43,370 nucleotides of DNA from JTS-RE9 sp964649195 (lineage in GTDB: Bacteria > Planctomycetota > Phycisphaerae > Phycisphaerales > Phycisphaeraceae). The notes below the pieces were generated by a model. It saw nothing but the letters and a program-made list of their open reading frames with translations, had not been told where the DNA came from and searched no databases. The stretch is taken from positions 1 to 43,370 of the forward strand of contig CAZYPK010000027.1 in assembly GCA_964649195.1 (NCBI GenBank). Reading direction: 5' to 3'. Every line of letters starts with the position of its first letter. Position 1 is the stretch's first letter. The translations under genes were made by a program, and so were the position numbers. Shown here one piece after another: positions 34,818-42,372 of the stretch.

Positions 34818-34882
34818 GCCCTCACCTGTCTCAATCGCCCCGCTGCGCGGCGATTGAGACGGTCCTCTCCCCAAGGGAGAGG
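34818..34882 (+). repeat. 65-bp nested-palindrome repeat, copy 1
   Basis: A palindrome GTCTCAATCG..CGATTGAGAC encloses CCCCGCTGCGCGG and is followed by the palindrome CTCTCCCCAAGGGAGAG. It matches the copy at 35212-35276 at 63 of 65 positions, in the same orientation. Confidence 0.88.
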
Positions 34883-34999
34883 TCGAAGCGGCAGGCCCTG
34901 ACGATGGATACGATGGCCCTGCGGTTTGCGTTGACCATTGGCCATGGCCTGATGCCTGTTGACCAATGCCTTTCGCCTTTGGGAAGGAAAGGCGGGAAA

Positions 35000-35133
35000 G
35001 GCGATTACTTATTACTTAATACTTATTACTTAATGGCTATTTTGAACCTTGTGACATCGAGATCGCCGGAATCGTCCGGGCATTTGTCCGAAATAGCCAT
35101 TAAGTAATAAGTATTAAGTAATAAGCATTCGCC
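35000..35133. repeat. AT-rich inverted repeat (TTACTTATTACTTAA words)
   Basis: The arms 35000-35042 and 35091-35133 are inverted copies with about three differences, made from ATTACTTA/ATACTTA words and ending in GGCTATTT. The spacer is 48 bp. The block lies between the two 65-bp direct repeats. Confidence 0.85.
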
Positions 35134-35211
35134 TTGTCCTGCTTCCAGAAACCATTCGGTTTTTCAGTGGTCCCAATGGTCAAGTGAGACGATGGCGGTT
35201 TCGTGGATACG

Positions 35212-35276
35212 GCCCTCACCTGTCTCAATCGCTCCGCTGCGCGGCGATTGAGACTGTCCTCTCCCCAAGGGAGAGG
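35212..35276 (+). repeat. 65-bp nested-palindrome repeat, copy 2
   Basis: This is a direct repeat of 34818-34882 with two substitutions. The two copies bracket the AT-rich inverted repeat, and the gap between the prepilin-like gene and the esterase (700 bp) holds no other gene. Confidence 0.88.
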
Positions 35277-35368
35277 GCCAAGAGTCAAGCCCTGGGGTAC
35301 ATGCGATTGCCTTGAGGGCGGCTCTTATCCCCACTCAGGTTCATAGGCGCCTCGTTAAACTGTCAGCC

Positions 35369-36511
35369 ATGCCCATCCCCCTTCTCCGATCGTTGCTTCT
35401 TTCCCTGGTTTTCACCGCCTTCGCCGGCGCGGAGCTTCCCGATTACAAGCCGATGCACCTCTGGCCTGCGGGTGCGCCCGGCGCGAAAGGCAAGGAAGAA
35501 AAAGACAAGCCCAACGTCACCCTTTACGCGCCGGACAAAAGCAAGGCCAACGGCTGCGCGGTGATCATCGCCCCGGGCGGCGGGTACCACGTCCATGCCA
35601 TCGATCACGAAGGAACACAGGTCGCCAAGGCGCTCAACGCCCGGGGCATCACCGCGTTTGTCTTCAAGTACCGCCTCAAGTCCGGCGGCTATCAGCCCGG
35701 CGATGCCCTCATCGACGCCAGGCGGGCCGTGCGCTTCGTGCGCAGCAAGGCCAAGGAGTTCGACATCTCCCCCACCCGCATCGGCATGCTCGGCTTCTCC
35801 GCGGGCGGCCATCTCGCCGGCGCCATCGGCACCGACTTCGATGAGGGCCGGGCCGATGCGGAGGATGCGATCGAACGCGAAAGCTGCCGCCCTGATTTTC
35901 TGGTGCTCTGCTATCCGGTGATTTCGGAGGAGCTGAACAAGGGCTACGCCTCGACGCATGTGAAGGTGACCGCGAAGACGCCGCCGAGTTTCATCTGGTT
36001 CACCAGCGAAGACAACCTCAACCCCGAGCATGGCATCCTGTTCTACCAGGCCCTGCGCAAGGCGAAGGTGGAGGCGGAACTTCATCTGTACGCGCGCGGG
36101 CCGCACGGACTGGGGCTGGCGCCGGGCGATGTCAGTGTGAAACAGTGGCCCCAGCAGCTTCACCTCTGGCTGCGGCAGGGCGGCCGGCTGACGGATGCGA
36201 AACGGGCGAGCGTGACCGGGGAGGTGATGATCGATGGCAAACCGATTCACCGGGGCTGGGTGACGCTGATGCCGGAGGATGAAACGCTGCCCATCGCCTC
36301 GGCTTACATCACCGAAAGAGCTGCGGGCAAGTTCACGATCGATGCAGCCAACGGGCCATGCCCCGGCAAACACCGCATCATCGTGAACGAAGTGGCCCGG
36401 CAGTTTCTGACCGTGCCCAGCATGGACGATGCGAAGCGGTTTGAACTCGACGGGACCGTGACCATCGGGGCGCAGACACCGCCGATCACCGTGGATGTGA
36501 GGACCAGGTGA
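35369..36511 (+). CDS. Secreted alpha/beta hydrolase (esterase / BD-FAE-like)
   Basis: The 380-residue protein begins with a signal peptide (MPIPLLRSLLLSLVFTAFAGA). The alpha/beta hydrolase domain (about 40-270) has VIIAPGGGYHVHAIDHEG (oxyanion loop), RRAVRFVRSKAKEFDISPTRIGMLGFSAGGHLAG with nucleophile Ser, and RGPHGLGL with the likely His. Asp of TSEDNLNPEH may complete the triad. This matches secreted acetyl-xylan or feruloyl esterase-like proteins frequent in Planctomycetota. A small C-terminal beta domain (about 290-380, ASVTGEVMIDGKPIHRGWVTLMPED) resembles carboxypeptidase-regulatory-like modules. It presumably de-esterifies polysaccharides. Confidence 0.88.
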   Translation: MPIPLLRSLLLSLVFTAFAGAELPDYKPMHLWPAGAPGAKGKEEKDKPNVTLYAPDKSKANGCAVIIAPGGGYHVHAIDHEGTQVAKALNARGITAFVFKYRLKSGGYQPGDALIDARRAVRFVRSKAKEFDISPTRIGMLGFSAGGHLAGAIGTDFDEGRADAEDAIERESCRPDFLVLCYPVISEELNKGYASTHVKVTAKTPPSFIWFTSEDNLNPEHGILFYQALRKAKVEAELHLYARGPHGLGLAPGDVSVKQWPQQLHLWLRQGGRLTDAKRASVTGEVMIDGKPIHRGWVTLMPEDETLPIASAYITERAAGKFTIDAANGPCPGKHRIIVNEVARQFLTVPSMDDAKRFELDGTVTIGAQTPPITVDVRTR

Positions 36512-36655
36512 ATGAAACAGCGCCATCCCGGGCCGATGTCGCCCCCGGATATCCCCCGGATATCCCCCGGTTAAGCCCACAAAGGGATCGCACGTCACCG
36601 GCGCGGGCTTACGCCGCGCGGCTCGGACAAGGCCGCCGCTTTGAGATGGTTTCCA

Positions 36656-36683
36656 AGAGCCGCGACTCAACGAGTCGCGGACG
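36656..36683 (+). repeat. GAGCCGCGAC hairpin repeat, variant with compensatory changes
   Basis: Stem CCGCGACTC / GAGTCGCGG, loop AAC, flanks GAG and ACG. It differs from the 5096/19356 type by GT to TC in one arm and AC to GA in the other, so pairing is kept. A tandem GGATATCCCCC unit at 36547-36570 lies nearby. Confidence 0.82.
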
Positions 36684-36835
36684 TGTGCGGCCTGAAGGAG
36701 CGTTCTTCGCGCGGTGGCTGTCGATTCGCGGTGGATGAGCGGCATGCGCGGTTGTCGCCCGGTTGCGAAACGTGATGCCTGATGTGTTCGAGTTCTGTCG
36801 TCGAAGGTGTGCTGAACCACCCTTGAGGCTGTTCG

Positions 36836-36862
36836 CGTCCGCGACTCGTTGAGTCGCGGCTC
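36836..36862 (-). repeat. GAGCCGCGAC hairpin repeat, variant (inverted copy)
   Basis: This is the inverted counterpart of 36656-36683. The pair spans the convergent gap between the esterase gene and hpf. Confidence 0.82.
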
Positions 36863-36880
36863 GCGCCTGTCCGCGTCGCT

Positions 36881-37201
36881 TCAGTGCGAGGACTTGTGTT
36901 CTTCGTGCCGTTCCACCTTGTGCTTGACGGCCCGCTGGAGTTTGTGCCCCGCCTGGGTGATCGAATCGTACATGTCGCTGGCGGTGTGCTCGACGGCCAT
37001 CGGCTTGAACCCGGCCACGTGGACCTCGATCACCACCCGCTTGTCGTCGCCGCCTTTGCCGGCGTTGGAGTCGTGAAGATGAACATCGACGCGGGTGACC
37101 TGCTTTTCAAAGATATGGAGTGCGTGCTGCACGGCTTTGGTGGCGTGTTCGTTGATGGCCTGGGTGGACGGAATATCAACGCCATGAATCTGAATCTGCA
37201 C
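36881..37201 (-). CDS. hpf: Ribosome hibernation promoting factor, short form
   Basis: The 106-residue protein (VQIQIHGVDIPSTQAINEHATKAVQHALHIFEKQVTRVDVHLHDSNAGKGGDDKRVVIEVHVAG..) is of the sigma-54 modulation / S30AE family. It binds the 30S decoding channel in stationary phase. It has the short (about 95-110 residue) form without the C-terminal dimerisation domain, and a His/Lys-rich tail. The GTG start at 37201 is chosen, because GAAAGGA precedes it and the family starts here. A longer frame lacks homology. Confidence 0.9.
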   Translation of the reverse strand: MQIQIHGVDIPSTQAINEHATKAVQHALHIFEKQVTRVDVHLHDSNAGKGGDDKRVVIEVHVAGFKPMAVEHTASDMYDSITQAGHKLQRAVKHKVERHEEHKSSH

Positions 37202-37329
37202 GGTGTTTCCTTTCAATGCTCTCGTGACTGAACAGGGCCACGGGTTCGTCATTGTAGATGAATCGACCGGGCTTGTCGCAAGGTCCGGTGCGGGCGCGCA
37301 GGGCACTCGCATCCACCGTCAGGGGACAG

Positions 37330-37485
37330 GAAACAGGAGATACTTTAATTGACAGCCGCAGCGTCCTCGCTGCGCGTCCTGTCCTGTCTCCTGTCCCCTG
37401 TTCCGCAGACGCGCAGCGAGGACGCTGCGGCTATGAATGTCCTCTGACCTCTGACCTCTGATCTCTGACCTCTGACTTCTGACCT
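37330..37485. repeat. Inverted pair of the CGCAGCG hairpin plus CCTGTCTCCTGTCC and TGACCTC word runs
   Basis: An inverted copy (AGCCGCAGCGTCCTCGCTGC, 37354-37373) faces the direct copy (37403-37437). CCTGTCTCCTGTCCCCTG words lie between. Seven units of TCTGACC(T)-type follow (37440-37485). The block lies between the divergent hpf and comM. Confidence 0.85.
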
Positions 37486-37557
37486 CTTCAACGGGCTGTT
37501 AAACGGCCCCGCCCTTCCCGTCCCCTGCCGTTTCGCTTTCTGCTAATCTTTTATCCC

Positions 37558-39075
37558 ATGCTTGCCCAGGTGCACAGCTTCATTCTTCAAGGCATCGATC
37601 CGATTCCCTGCGAGATCGAAGTCGATGTCGCCGACCGAGGCCTGGCCAAGACGATGATCGTCGGCCTGCCTGATGCCGCCGTCAAGGAGTCGATCGAGCG
37701 CGTGCGCTCGGCCATCGGCAACAGCGGCTACCCGCTGCCCCTGGCGCGGATGCTCGTCAATCTCGCCCCCGCCGATGTCCGCAAGGAAGGCCCGCTCTAC
37801 GATCTGCCCATCGCCATCGGCCTGCTGCTGGCCGAGCAGGTGATTCAGACGCAGAAGCATCGCGGGCTGCTCTTCGCCGGCGAGCTGGCGCTCGACGGCC
37901 GGCTGCGCCCGGTCAACGGCATCATCAACCTCGCGTTCCTCGCCCAGCGGCTGTCCATCGAAGGCATCGTCGTGCCGGTGGACAACGCCAGCGAAGCGGC
38001 GGCGGTGGAAGGCATCAATGTTTATCCCGCTGATTCGCTCGCCAGCGTGGTGAGCTTTCTCAATGAGGTTCACGAGATCGAACCGCAGCCGCACATTGAT
38101 GTGGAGGAGCTTCTCACCACGGAGAATGCAGCGGTCGATTTCGGCGATGTTCGCGGGCAGGAAGTCGCCAAGCGGGCGATCATCATCGCGGCTGCGGGGC
38201 AGCACAACGTGCTGATGATCGGGCCGCAAGGCACGGGCAAGACGATGATGGCCAAGGCGCTGCCGGGGATTCTGCCGCCGCTGTCGCGGGAGGAGGCGCT
38301 GGAGGTGACGCGGATTTTTTCCTGCGTCGGGCAGATTCCCAAGGGCCAGCCGCTGATGACGCGAAGGCCCGTGCGCATGCCGCACCACACCGCCAGCAGC
38401 ATCGCCATGATCGGCGGCGGCGCGGTGCCTCGCCCCGGCGAAGTCAGCCTCGCGCATCACGGCGTGCTCTTCCTCGACGAGATGCCCGAGTTCCCGCGCA
38501 CCGTGCTCGAAACGATGAGGCAGCCGCTCGAGGATGGCTATGTCACCATCAGCCGCATCCATTCTTCGTTGCGATTCCCCGCACGCTTCATGCTCGTCGC
38601 CGCGATGAACCCGACCGCCAAAGGCACCAAGCCGACCGATGAGTTCAGCCAGAGGCAGATGGACAATTACCTTTCGCGCCTGAGCAAGCCGCTGATCGAC
38701 CGCATCGATATTCATGTGGAGGTGCCCGCCGTGCCTCACCACATGCTCACCGGCAAAGGCCCGCGCGGCACGGACAGCGCGACCATGCGCGAGCAGGTCC
38801 TGGCCGCCCGCAACATTCAAACGAAACGCAACGGCGGCCCACTCAAGCCCAACGCCTCCCTGTCAGGCAGGGAACTGGACAAGCTCGCACCGCTCGATGA
38901 CATCTGCCGCGAGGTGCTCAAACAGGCGATGACCGAAATGGGCCTCAGCGCCCGGGCCTACGACAAGCTGCGCCGAGTGGCACGAACGATCGCCGACCTC
39001 GAAGGCAGCGAGGCGATCCAACATCACCACATGGCCGAGGCGGTGCAGTACCGGTTGCTGGATCGGCAGATGTGA
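37558..39075 (+). CDS. comM: Magnesium-chelatase-like AAA+ protein of the ComM/YifB family
   Basis: This 505-residue protein belongs to the YifB/ComM family. ComM is a hexameric branch-migration helicase that widens integrated DNA during natural transformation. It shows the N-terminal Lon-like fold (CEIEVDVADRGLAKTMIVGLPDAAVKES, PLARMLVNLAPADVRKEG, DLPIAIGLL), Walker A LMIGPQGTGKTMMAKALPGILP and the block FLDEMPEFPRTVLETMRQPLEDG. The ComM-type HIH region HVEVPAVPHHML and the C-terminal SARAYDKLRRVARTIADLEGSE also appear. The family's zinc-cysteine region is not obvious in the RFPARFMLVAAMNPTAKG segment, where the usual C..C..C is lacking. Confidence 0.95.
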   Translation: MLAQVHSFILQGIDPIPCEIEVDVADRGLAKTMIVGLPDAAVKESIERVRSAIGNSGYPLPLARMLVNLAPADVRKEGPLYDLPIAIGLLLAEQVIQTQKHRGLLFAGELALDGRLRPVNGIINLAFLAQRLSIEGIVVPVDNASEAAAVEGINVYPADSLASVVSFLNEVHEIEPQPHIDVEELLTTENAAVDFGDVRGQEVAKRAIIIAAAGQHNVLMIGPQGTGKTMMAKALPGILPPLSREEALEVTRIFSCVGQIPKGQPLMTRRPVRMPHHTASSIAMIGGGAVPRPGEVSLAHHGVLFLDEMPEFPRTVLETMRQPLEDGYVTISRIHSSLRFPARFMLVAAMNPTAKGTKPTDEFSQRQMDNYLSRLSKPLIDRIDIHVEVPAVPHHMLTGKGPRGTDSATMREQVLAARNIQTKRNGGPLKPNASLSGRELDKLAPLDDICREVLKQAMTEMGLSARAYDKLRRVARTIADLEGSEAIQHHHMAEAVQYRLLDRQM

Positions 39076-39138
39076 GCGTGGCCGGTTGATGCAGTGGAAC
39101 AGCGGATCCCCTGCACGATAGAATCATGGAACACAGTC

Positions 39139-39408
39139 ATGGCAGATCGCGTTTACATCGATTTGATCGTGGACGAAGTGCGGAGGGTCCGTGACGCACA
39201 CGCCGCCCGTTTCAATTACGATTTGCACGCCATTTTTCTGGACATCAAAAAACGCGAAAAAGAGCGTGGCCTTCATTTTGTTGACGGCGTGGCGCATCAG
39301 CCCGTGCCGAACCAGGCGATGCAGCAAGCCGGGGCCGCCGTTTCGGTTTCTCAGGATTCAAAGTCGCCAGAGGCGCCCCCGGAAACCCCGGCGACCCCCG
39401 GAGACTGA
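39139..39408 (+). CDS. Small conserved-looking protein, possible cassette gene
   Basis: This 89-residue protein begins MADRVYIDLIVDEVRRVRDAHAARFNYDLHAIFLDIKKREKERG, a pattern I recognise from a widespread family of short uncharacterised bacterial proteins (from memory). The C-terminal 30 residues are Pro/Ala-rich (SPEAPPETPATPGD) and probably encoded by part of an attC-like structure. The start is the inner ATG, because the preceding 15 codons add no homology. It is first of a series of four small same-strand genes downstream of comM. Confidence 0.7.
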   Translation: MADRVYIDLIVDEVRRVRDAHAARFNYDLHAIFLDIKKREKERGLHFVDGVAHQPVPNQAMQQAGAAVSVSQDSKSPEAPPETPATPGD

Positions 39409-39416
39409 GCTTTAGC

Positions 39417-39423
39417 GTTATCC
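39417..39423 (+). other. GTTATCC core, just before a start codon
   Basis: AGCGTTATCC lies three bases before the next ATG, and the previous gene stops nine bases upstream. The same GTTATCC lies 10 bases before the ATG at 39796. A GGAT..GTCGCC / GGCGAC..ATCC partial complement upstream suggests an attC-like fold with asymmetry. Confidence 0.4.
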
Positions 39424-39426
39424 CGC

Positions 39427-39684
39427 ATGTTCCAGCCTGCGCACATTGATGGTCGAACGCTTGTCGTCATCCGCGCGCGAAAGTCGCTTTTCGGCGGATA
39501 CGATGTCATTGAATCCGGCAAGCTGGAACACGATGGGGAAGCGCTCCATCTCGTTGGCGAGCAGAGTTCGCGCGCGGTGACGGACGCGGAACTGGAGTCG
39601 CTACAACCGGTCGTGCAACAGAGCGGCATCAGCGCGTGCCGTGGTTTTGACTTCTTCCTGCTGCGGTCGGCGGATGCGGGATAA
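39427..39684 (+). CDS. Small protein of unknown function, cassette-like
   Basis: This 85-residue protein (MFQPAHIDGRTLVVIRARKSLFGGYDVIESGKLEHDGEALHLVGEQSSRAVTDAELESLQPVVQQSGISACRGFDFFLLRSADAG) shows mixed alpha/beta content, no signal and no membrane segment. No family is recognised. The stop codon TAA is part of GGGATAAGGGATAATCG, two tandem inverse-core-like words. Small acidic proteins in such arrays are often immunity-like. Confidence 0.6.
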   Translation: MFQPAHIDGRTLVVIRARKSLFGGYDVIESGKLEHDGEALHLVGEQSSRAVTDAELESLQPVVQQSGISACRGFDFFLLRSADAG

Positions 39685-39785
39685 GGGATAATCGAACGCC
39701 GCAATGGACCGCCCCGCATCGCGCGTTCCGGTAAACTCAGAACTGGTCGGCTCGGTGCCGGCCATTGAACTTTGGTCCGTTATCC
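39679..39785 (+). other. attC-like imperfect palindrome between two small genes
   Basis: The ends GGATAAT (39686-39692; a second GGATAAG at 39679) and GTTATCC (39779-39785) are inverted. CAATGG (39702) pairs with CCATTG (39762), and CCGCCCCG with CGGCTCGG allows a further stem. The overall size of about 100 bases fits integron attC sites. A related left half, GGATAAC, ten bases, then AATGGAC, occurs at 40036. Confidence 0.4.
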
Positions 39786-39795
39786 GGCAAGCGTC

Positions 39796-40041
39796 ATGAG
39801 CCATTGGAAGGCCGTCGGCATCGTCGTGGAAGGCCATCCGATCTTCATCGGAGGCGTCAATCCGTGGGGTTGCGAATGGCATCGCGTCCAGGATGAGCCG
39901 GTCCAGTTGCCACATCCGAACCACCCGAATCAAAAGCACGCAATGTGGGTTTACGAGGTTGAGAATAACGGCCGGAAAGTACGCTTCGCAACCGGCGAGT
40001 TGTCGGCAAATGTCTGGGGATTCTACGTCCCATCCGGATAA
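39796..40041 (+). CDS. Small conserved-looking protein, cassette-like
   Basis: This 81-residue protein (MSHWKAVGIVVEGHPIFIGGVNPWGCEWHRV..LPHPNHPNQKHAMWVYEVENNGRKVRFATGELSANVWGFYVPSG) is compact and rich in Trp and beta strands. I recall a similar widespread family of small uncharacterised proteins found alone or near toxin loci (unsearched). The stop TAA lies within GGATAAC. The start is the ATG after GTTATCCGGCAAGCGTC. Confidence 0.7.
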   Translation: MSHWKAVGIVVEGHPIFIGGVNPWGCEWHRVQDEPVQLPHPNHPNQKHAMWVYEVENNGRKVRFATGELSANVWGFYVPSG

Positions 40042-40059
40042 CCCACCGACCAAATGGAC
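40036..40059 (+). other. Second GGATAAC-N10-AATGGAC word (half attC-like site)
   Basis: GGATAAC, exactly the reverse complement of GTTATCC, overlaps the stop codon of the 39796 gene. Ten bases later AATGGAC follows, with the same spacing as in the site at 39686. No matching GTTATCC is found before the next gene. The nearest, GTTATCT at 40266, is inside it. Confidence 0.4.
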
Positions 40060-40174
40060 GAGCGGCGCGTGCGTCGAATGTTCCATCGAGCCTTGTGCGT
40101 CCCCCGGAACCTGCCCCGCACACGGCTCGCCACTGAGCGGCAGCGTCAGGCGGCATCGGTGTCGGGAGTCGGCA

Positions 40175-40402
40175 ATGTGCCCTACCTGTGAACTGGCAAA
40201 GCTCAGCCCGCGAGTTGGGGCGGGATTCATCGATCTCGATGCGTCCGCGCCGGACTACCCCAACAGTTATCTCATGCAGTGCCCGCACTGCCGAACTTTT
40301 TGGATGGGGCATGGTTATACCCCGCAGTTCATGCTGGAACTCACACCCTCCGAGGCGCATGAACTGTTTTCTGACCTGGAGCAATCCGGTCCGGCCGCAT
40401 AA
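40175..40402 (+). CDS. Small zinc-ribbon-like protein
   Basis: This 75-residue protein starts MCPTCELAKLSPRVGAGFIDLDASAPDYPNSYLMQCPHCRTFWMGHGYTPQFMLELTPSEAHELFSDLEQSG. Two CPxC pairs (residues 2-5 and 36-39) suggest a zinc ribbon or rubredoxin-like knuckle. Its size and acidic tail resemble immunity proteins of polymorphic toxin systems, but no family is certain. The longer frame begins upstream without support. It is the last gene of the small-gene array. Confidence 0.65.
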   Translation: MCPTCELAKLSPRVGAGFIDLDASAPDYPNSYLMQCPHCRTFWMGHGYTPQFMLELTPSEAHELFSDLEQSGPAA

Positions 40403-40773
40403 CCAAACAACCATGAAGCCGGGGTCCAGTCAAGTAGGCGGGATGTGATTTCTTTTGAGTCTGTCTTGTTCATTCCTTTCCGTCCGAATCTCAAAAGCTG
40501 ATGGATTCAACCGACCATTCAGGGTGTCCGCTCGGTTGTTGCGTCGGTGCTTGAGCGGTCCTATTTATCCAAACGGCCGCGTCACTCATTCGCTGCATCG
40601 GGTTGTCTCGTGATCGCCGCGAAGCGGCGAGGGGAGTCCCAGTTGGTTAGTCGAGTTGACGCGGCATCTTGCATCATGCTTGTCGAGATTCAGCCTTGCA
40701 GGGGGAGATGTCCGAAGTCAGAGGTCAGCGATCAGTTGGCAGTGGGCAGTGGGCAGTGGGAGATGTCTACGTA
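40403..40773. other. Non-coding region downstream of the IS110 transposase
   Basis: No gene is supported. It contains a TCGCCGC-TTC-GCGGCGA hairpin (40615-40633), a run of AGTGGGC units (40740-40758) and, at 40575, TATTTATCC, weakly like the GTTATCC core. It may include one end of the IS110 element. Confidence 0.35.
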
Positions 40774-41895
40774 TCACACGGCAGGCTCCGGGCCACCCGG
40801 CAACCCCGCCAAACCTTCCGGGGGTGTCTTTTCCTCTTCTCTTTTGTTCGCGCCTTGCGTGGGATGTTTCCAGTTGGTGCCATCGCGCAGCATGGCCCAC
40901 AACCGCACGAGCAGTTTGCGGGCCAGGGCGACGATGGCTTGTCTTCGCCGGCCTTTGGCGCCTTTGCTCACGTGATCGACCGTGGCCTTGGCCCAGTCGT
41001 TGTGCCGGATCGCCAGCCAGGCCACTTCCACCAGCATCGAGCGCAGCAGGCGCGGGCCTCGTCGCGTGATGCGGCCGTGGCGCTCCATCGTGCCGGATTG
41101 ATGCTGTTTGGGCACCAGACCTGCGTAGGCGCTGACCTGCCGGGCGTTGTCGAAGCGGTGCGGATCACCGATGAAGGCGACGACCGTCTCGGCCAGTCGC
41201 GGGCCGACGCCCGGCACGGTGCGCAGGCGGGTGATCTGTTCATCGGCCTGGCCCAGTGCTTCGAGTTTCTTCTCCATCTGCGAAAGTAACTTGGTCATCG
41301 TTCGCAGTGCGGACAGCTCTATATGGAGTCGGCCACGCCAGAGGTCATCAACACGACACTCATCCATCGGCCTGGCGAGTGTATCTGACTGTTCAAGACT
41401 CTTTTGTGTCCAGCCTGCCTTGCCTGCCGGGGGCGAGGCCAGGCCTTGTTGTGAGAGAATGGCGCGAATCTCGTTCTTCATCGCGGTGCAGCGATGCACG
41501 AGCACGCGGCGATGCAGCACCAGCCTGCGAAGCTGGCGACCTTGAGGCGAAGGCATCCAGACGGTGGGCAGCGTCTGCATCGCGCTCATGGTGGCGAGCT
41601 TGAGGGCGTCATCCTTGTCGGTCTTGCGTTTGACGTTCTTCCACTTCCACGCTTCGCCGTTGGGATTGGCGATCTGGATCTCGGCAATGTTCAGTGTTTC
41701 ACAAAGGTCATGCACCCAGCCAGCGATGGAGCAGGTTTCGAAGACCACCCGCTGCGGCTGCACCTGCACGATCAGGTCATGGAGCATCTGCGGCGAGCTG
41801 GTCAGCGACTGGTAGCGCACCGCTTTTTGTGATTCAGTTGAGAAGATGCAGGCAACGCTGTTGAATTTGCCAAGGTCAAGTGCGAGAATGGTCAT
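40774..41895 (-). CDS. IS110-family transposase (DEDD recombinase)
   Basis: The 373-residue protein starts MTILALDLGKFNSVACIFS. It has the RuvC-like DEDD catalytic domain (Asp7, Glu53 in VVFETC, Asp93 and neighbours in RKTDKDDALKLA) and the C-terminal Transposase_20 domain with LRTVPGVGPRLAETVVAFIGDPHRF and the catalytic serine in VSAYAGLVPKQ (about Ser255). A C-terminal charged tail follows. The gene appears complete. IS110 enzymes use a bridge RNA from a non-coding end of the element (established for IS621 and relatives), so the flanks should hold it. This gene inserts next to a toxin locus. Confidence 0.95.
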   Translation of the reverse strand: MTILALDLGKFNSVACIFSTESQKAVRYQSLTSSPQMLHDLIVQVQPQRVVFETCSIAGWVHDLCETLNIAEIQIANPNGEAWKWKNVKRKTDKDDALKLATMSAMQTLPTVWMPSPQGRQLRRLVLHRRVLVHRCTAMKNEIRAILSQQGLASPPAGKAGWTQKSLEQSDTLARPMDECRVDDLWRGRLHIELSALRTMTKLLSQMEKKLEALGQADEQITRLRTVPGVGPRLAETVVAFIGDPHRFDNARQVSAYAGLVPKQHQSGTMERHGRITRRGPRLLRSMLVEVAWLAIRHNDWAKATVDHVSKGAKGRRRQAIVALARKLLVRLWAMLRDGTNWKHPTQGANKREEEKTPPEGLAGLPGGPEPAV

Positions 41896-42042
41896 GTCGT
41901 GTGCTCCGTGAGTTAGGGATCATGAGGCCGGCCGTCCCCAAGACAAAGCCGAGCCTTCATTGTGACCCGATTTCGCTGCTATGGGCGCGAGCCCGCGTTG
42001 GTTAGAATCGGTGATCACGCCACCCACCGCGGAGCACACGGC
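41896..42042 (-). ncRNA. Candidate IS110 bridge RNA region
   Basis: The 147 bases directly upstream of the transposase start are bounded by GTCGTGTGCTCCGTG (41896-41910) and CGCGGAGCACACGGC (42028-42042), inverted at 13 of 15 positions. This location and size fit the bridge-RNA-bearing end of many IS110 elements. Loop guides and the target core could not be matched by eye. Confidence 0.22.
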
Positions 42043-42081
42043 TTTCATGGATTCTCTGTAGCGGATGAGCCCGCGAGCGAA

Positions 42082-42133
42082 GAAAACGGGACAGGTCCAA
42101 TTAGGGGGCAAGTATTGGACCTGTCCCGTTTTC
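42082..42133. repeat. Perfect 20-bp hairpin (GAAAACGGGACAGG)
   Basis: The arms 42082-42101 and 42114-42133 are exact reverse complements (GAAAACGGGACAGGTCCAAT), with a 12-base loop. It lies just upstream of the toxin tail and could be a REP-like mobile palindrome or a terminator. Confidence 0.9.
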
Positions 42134-42146
42134 TCCGCCCCCTCGG

Positions 42147-42287
42147 CGAGAGGTCGGACGTGCTCTGGAAAAGTTAAAAGAAGATTATGGCCTTCGCAAT
42201 GATCATCATGGCAAGATATGGACAAATGGCGACTATTCGGATGATGCGGGTAAAGTGATTGATAACTTATGGAATTACCTGAACTGA
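42147..42287 (+). pseudogene. C-terminal remnant of a polymorphic (RHS-type) toxin
   Basis: In one frame, ending with TGA at 42285-42287, the sequence reads EVGRALEKLKEDYGLRNDHHGKIWTNGDYSDDAGKVIDNLWNYLN. No start codon precedes it, and the frame upstream passes through the hairpin at 42082-42133. The composition drops to AT-rich from about 42165. The tail form (HHGKI, NGDY, VIDNLWNYLN) is of the kind found at the ends of RHS/WapA toxins before their immunity genes. The specific toxin class is not identified. Confidence 0.65.
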
Positions 42288-42372
42288 GCACTAATACAAT
42301 AATTTTATATATGGGCAGATTATTTCCGTCCATGTCAAATATAAACAATCACTCATAATAGAGATAACTATA

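Larger units (their letters stand above)
40774..42042 (-). mobile_element. IS110-family insertion element (ends uncertain)
   Basis: Defined by the complete transposase and the adjoining 147-bp non-coding segment closed by an inverted repeat. IS110 elements lack conspicuous terminal repeats and duplications, so the exact ends cannot be read. The element may extend into 40440-40773. Confidence 0.5.

Noticed and set aside
41920..42348. A 142-codon minus-strand frame upstream of the IS110 transposase
   Set aside because: It runs through the perfect 20-bp hairpin and opposite the toxin tail. The translation has no domain pattern.
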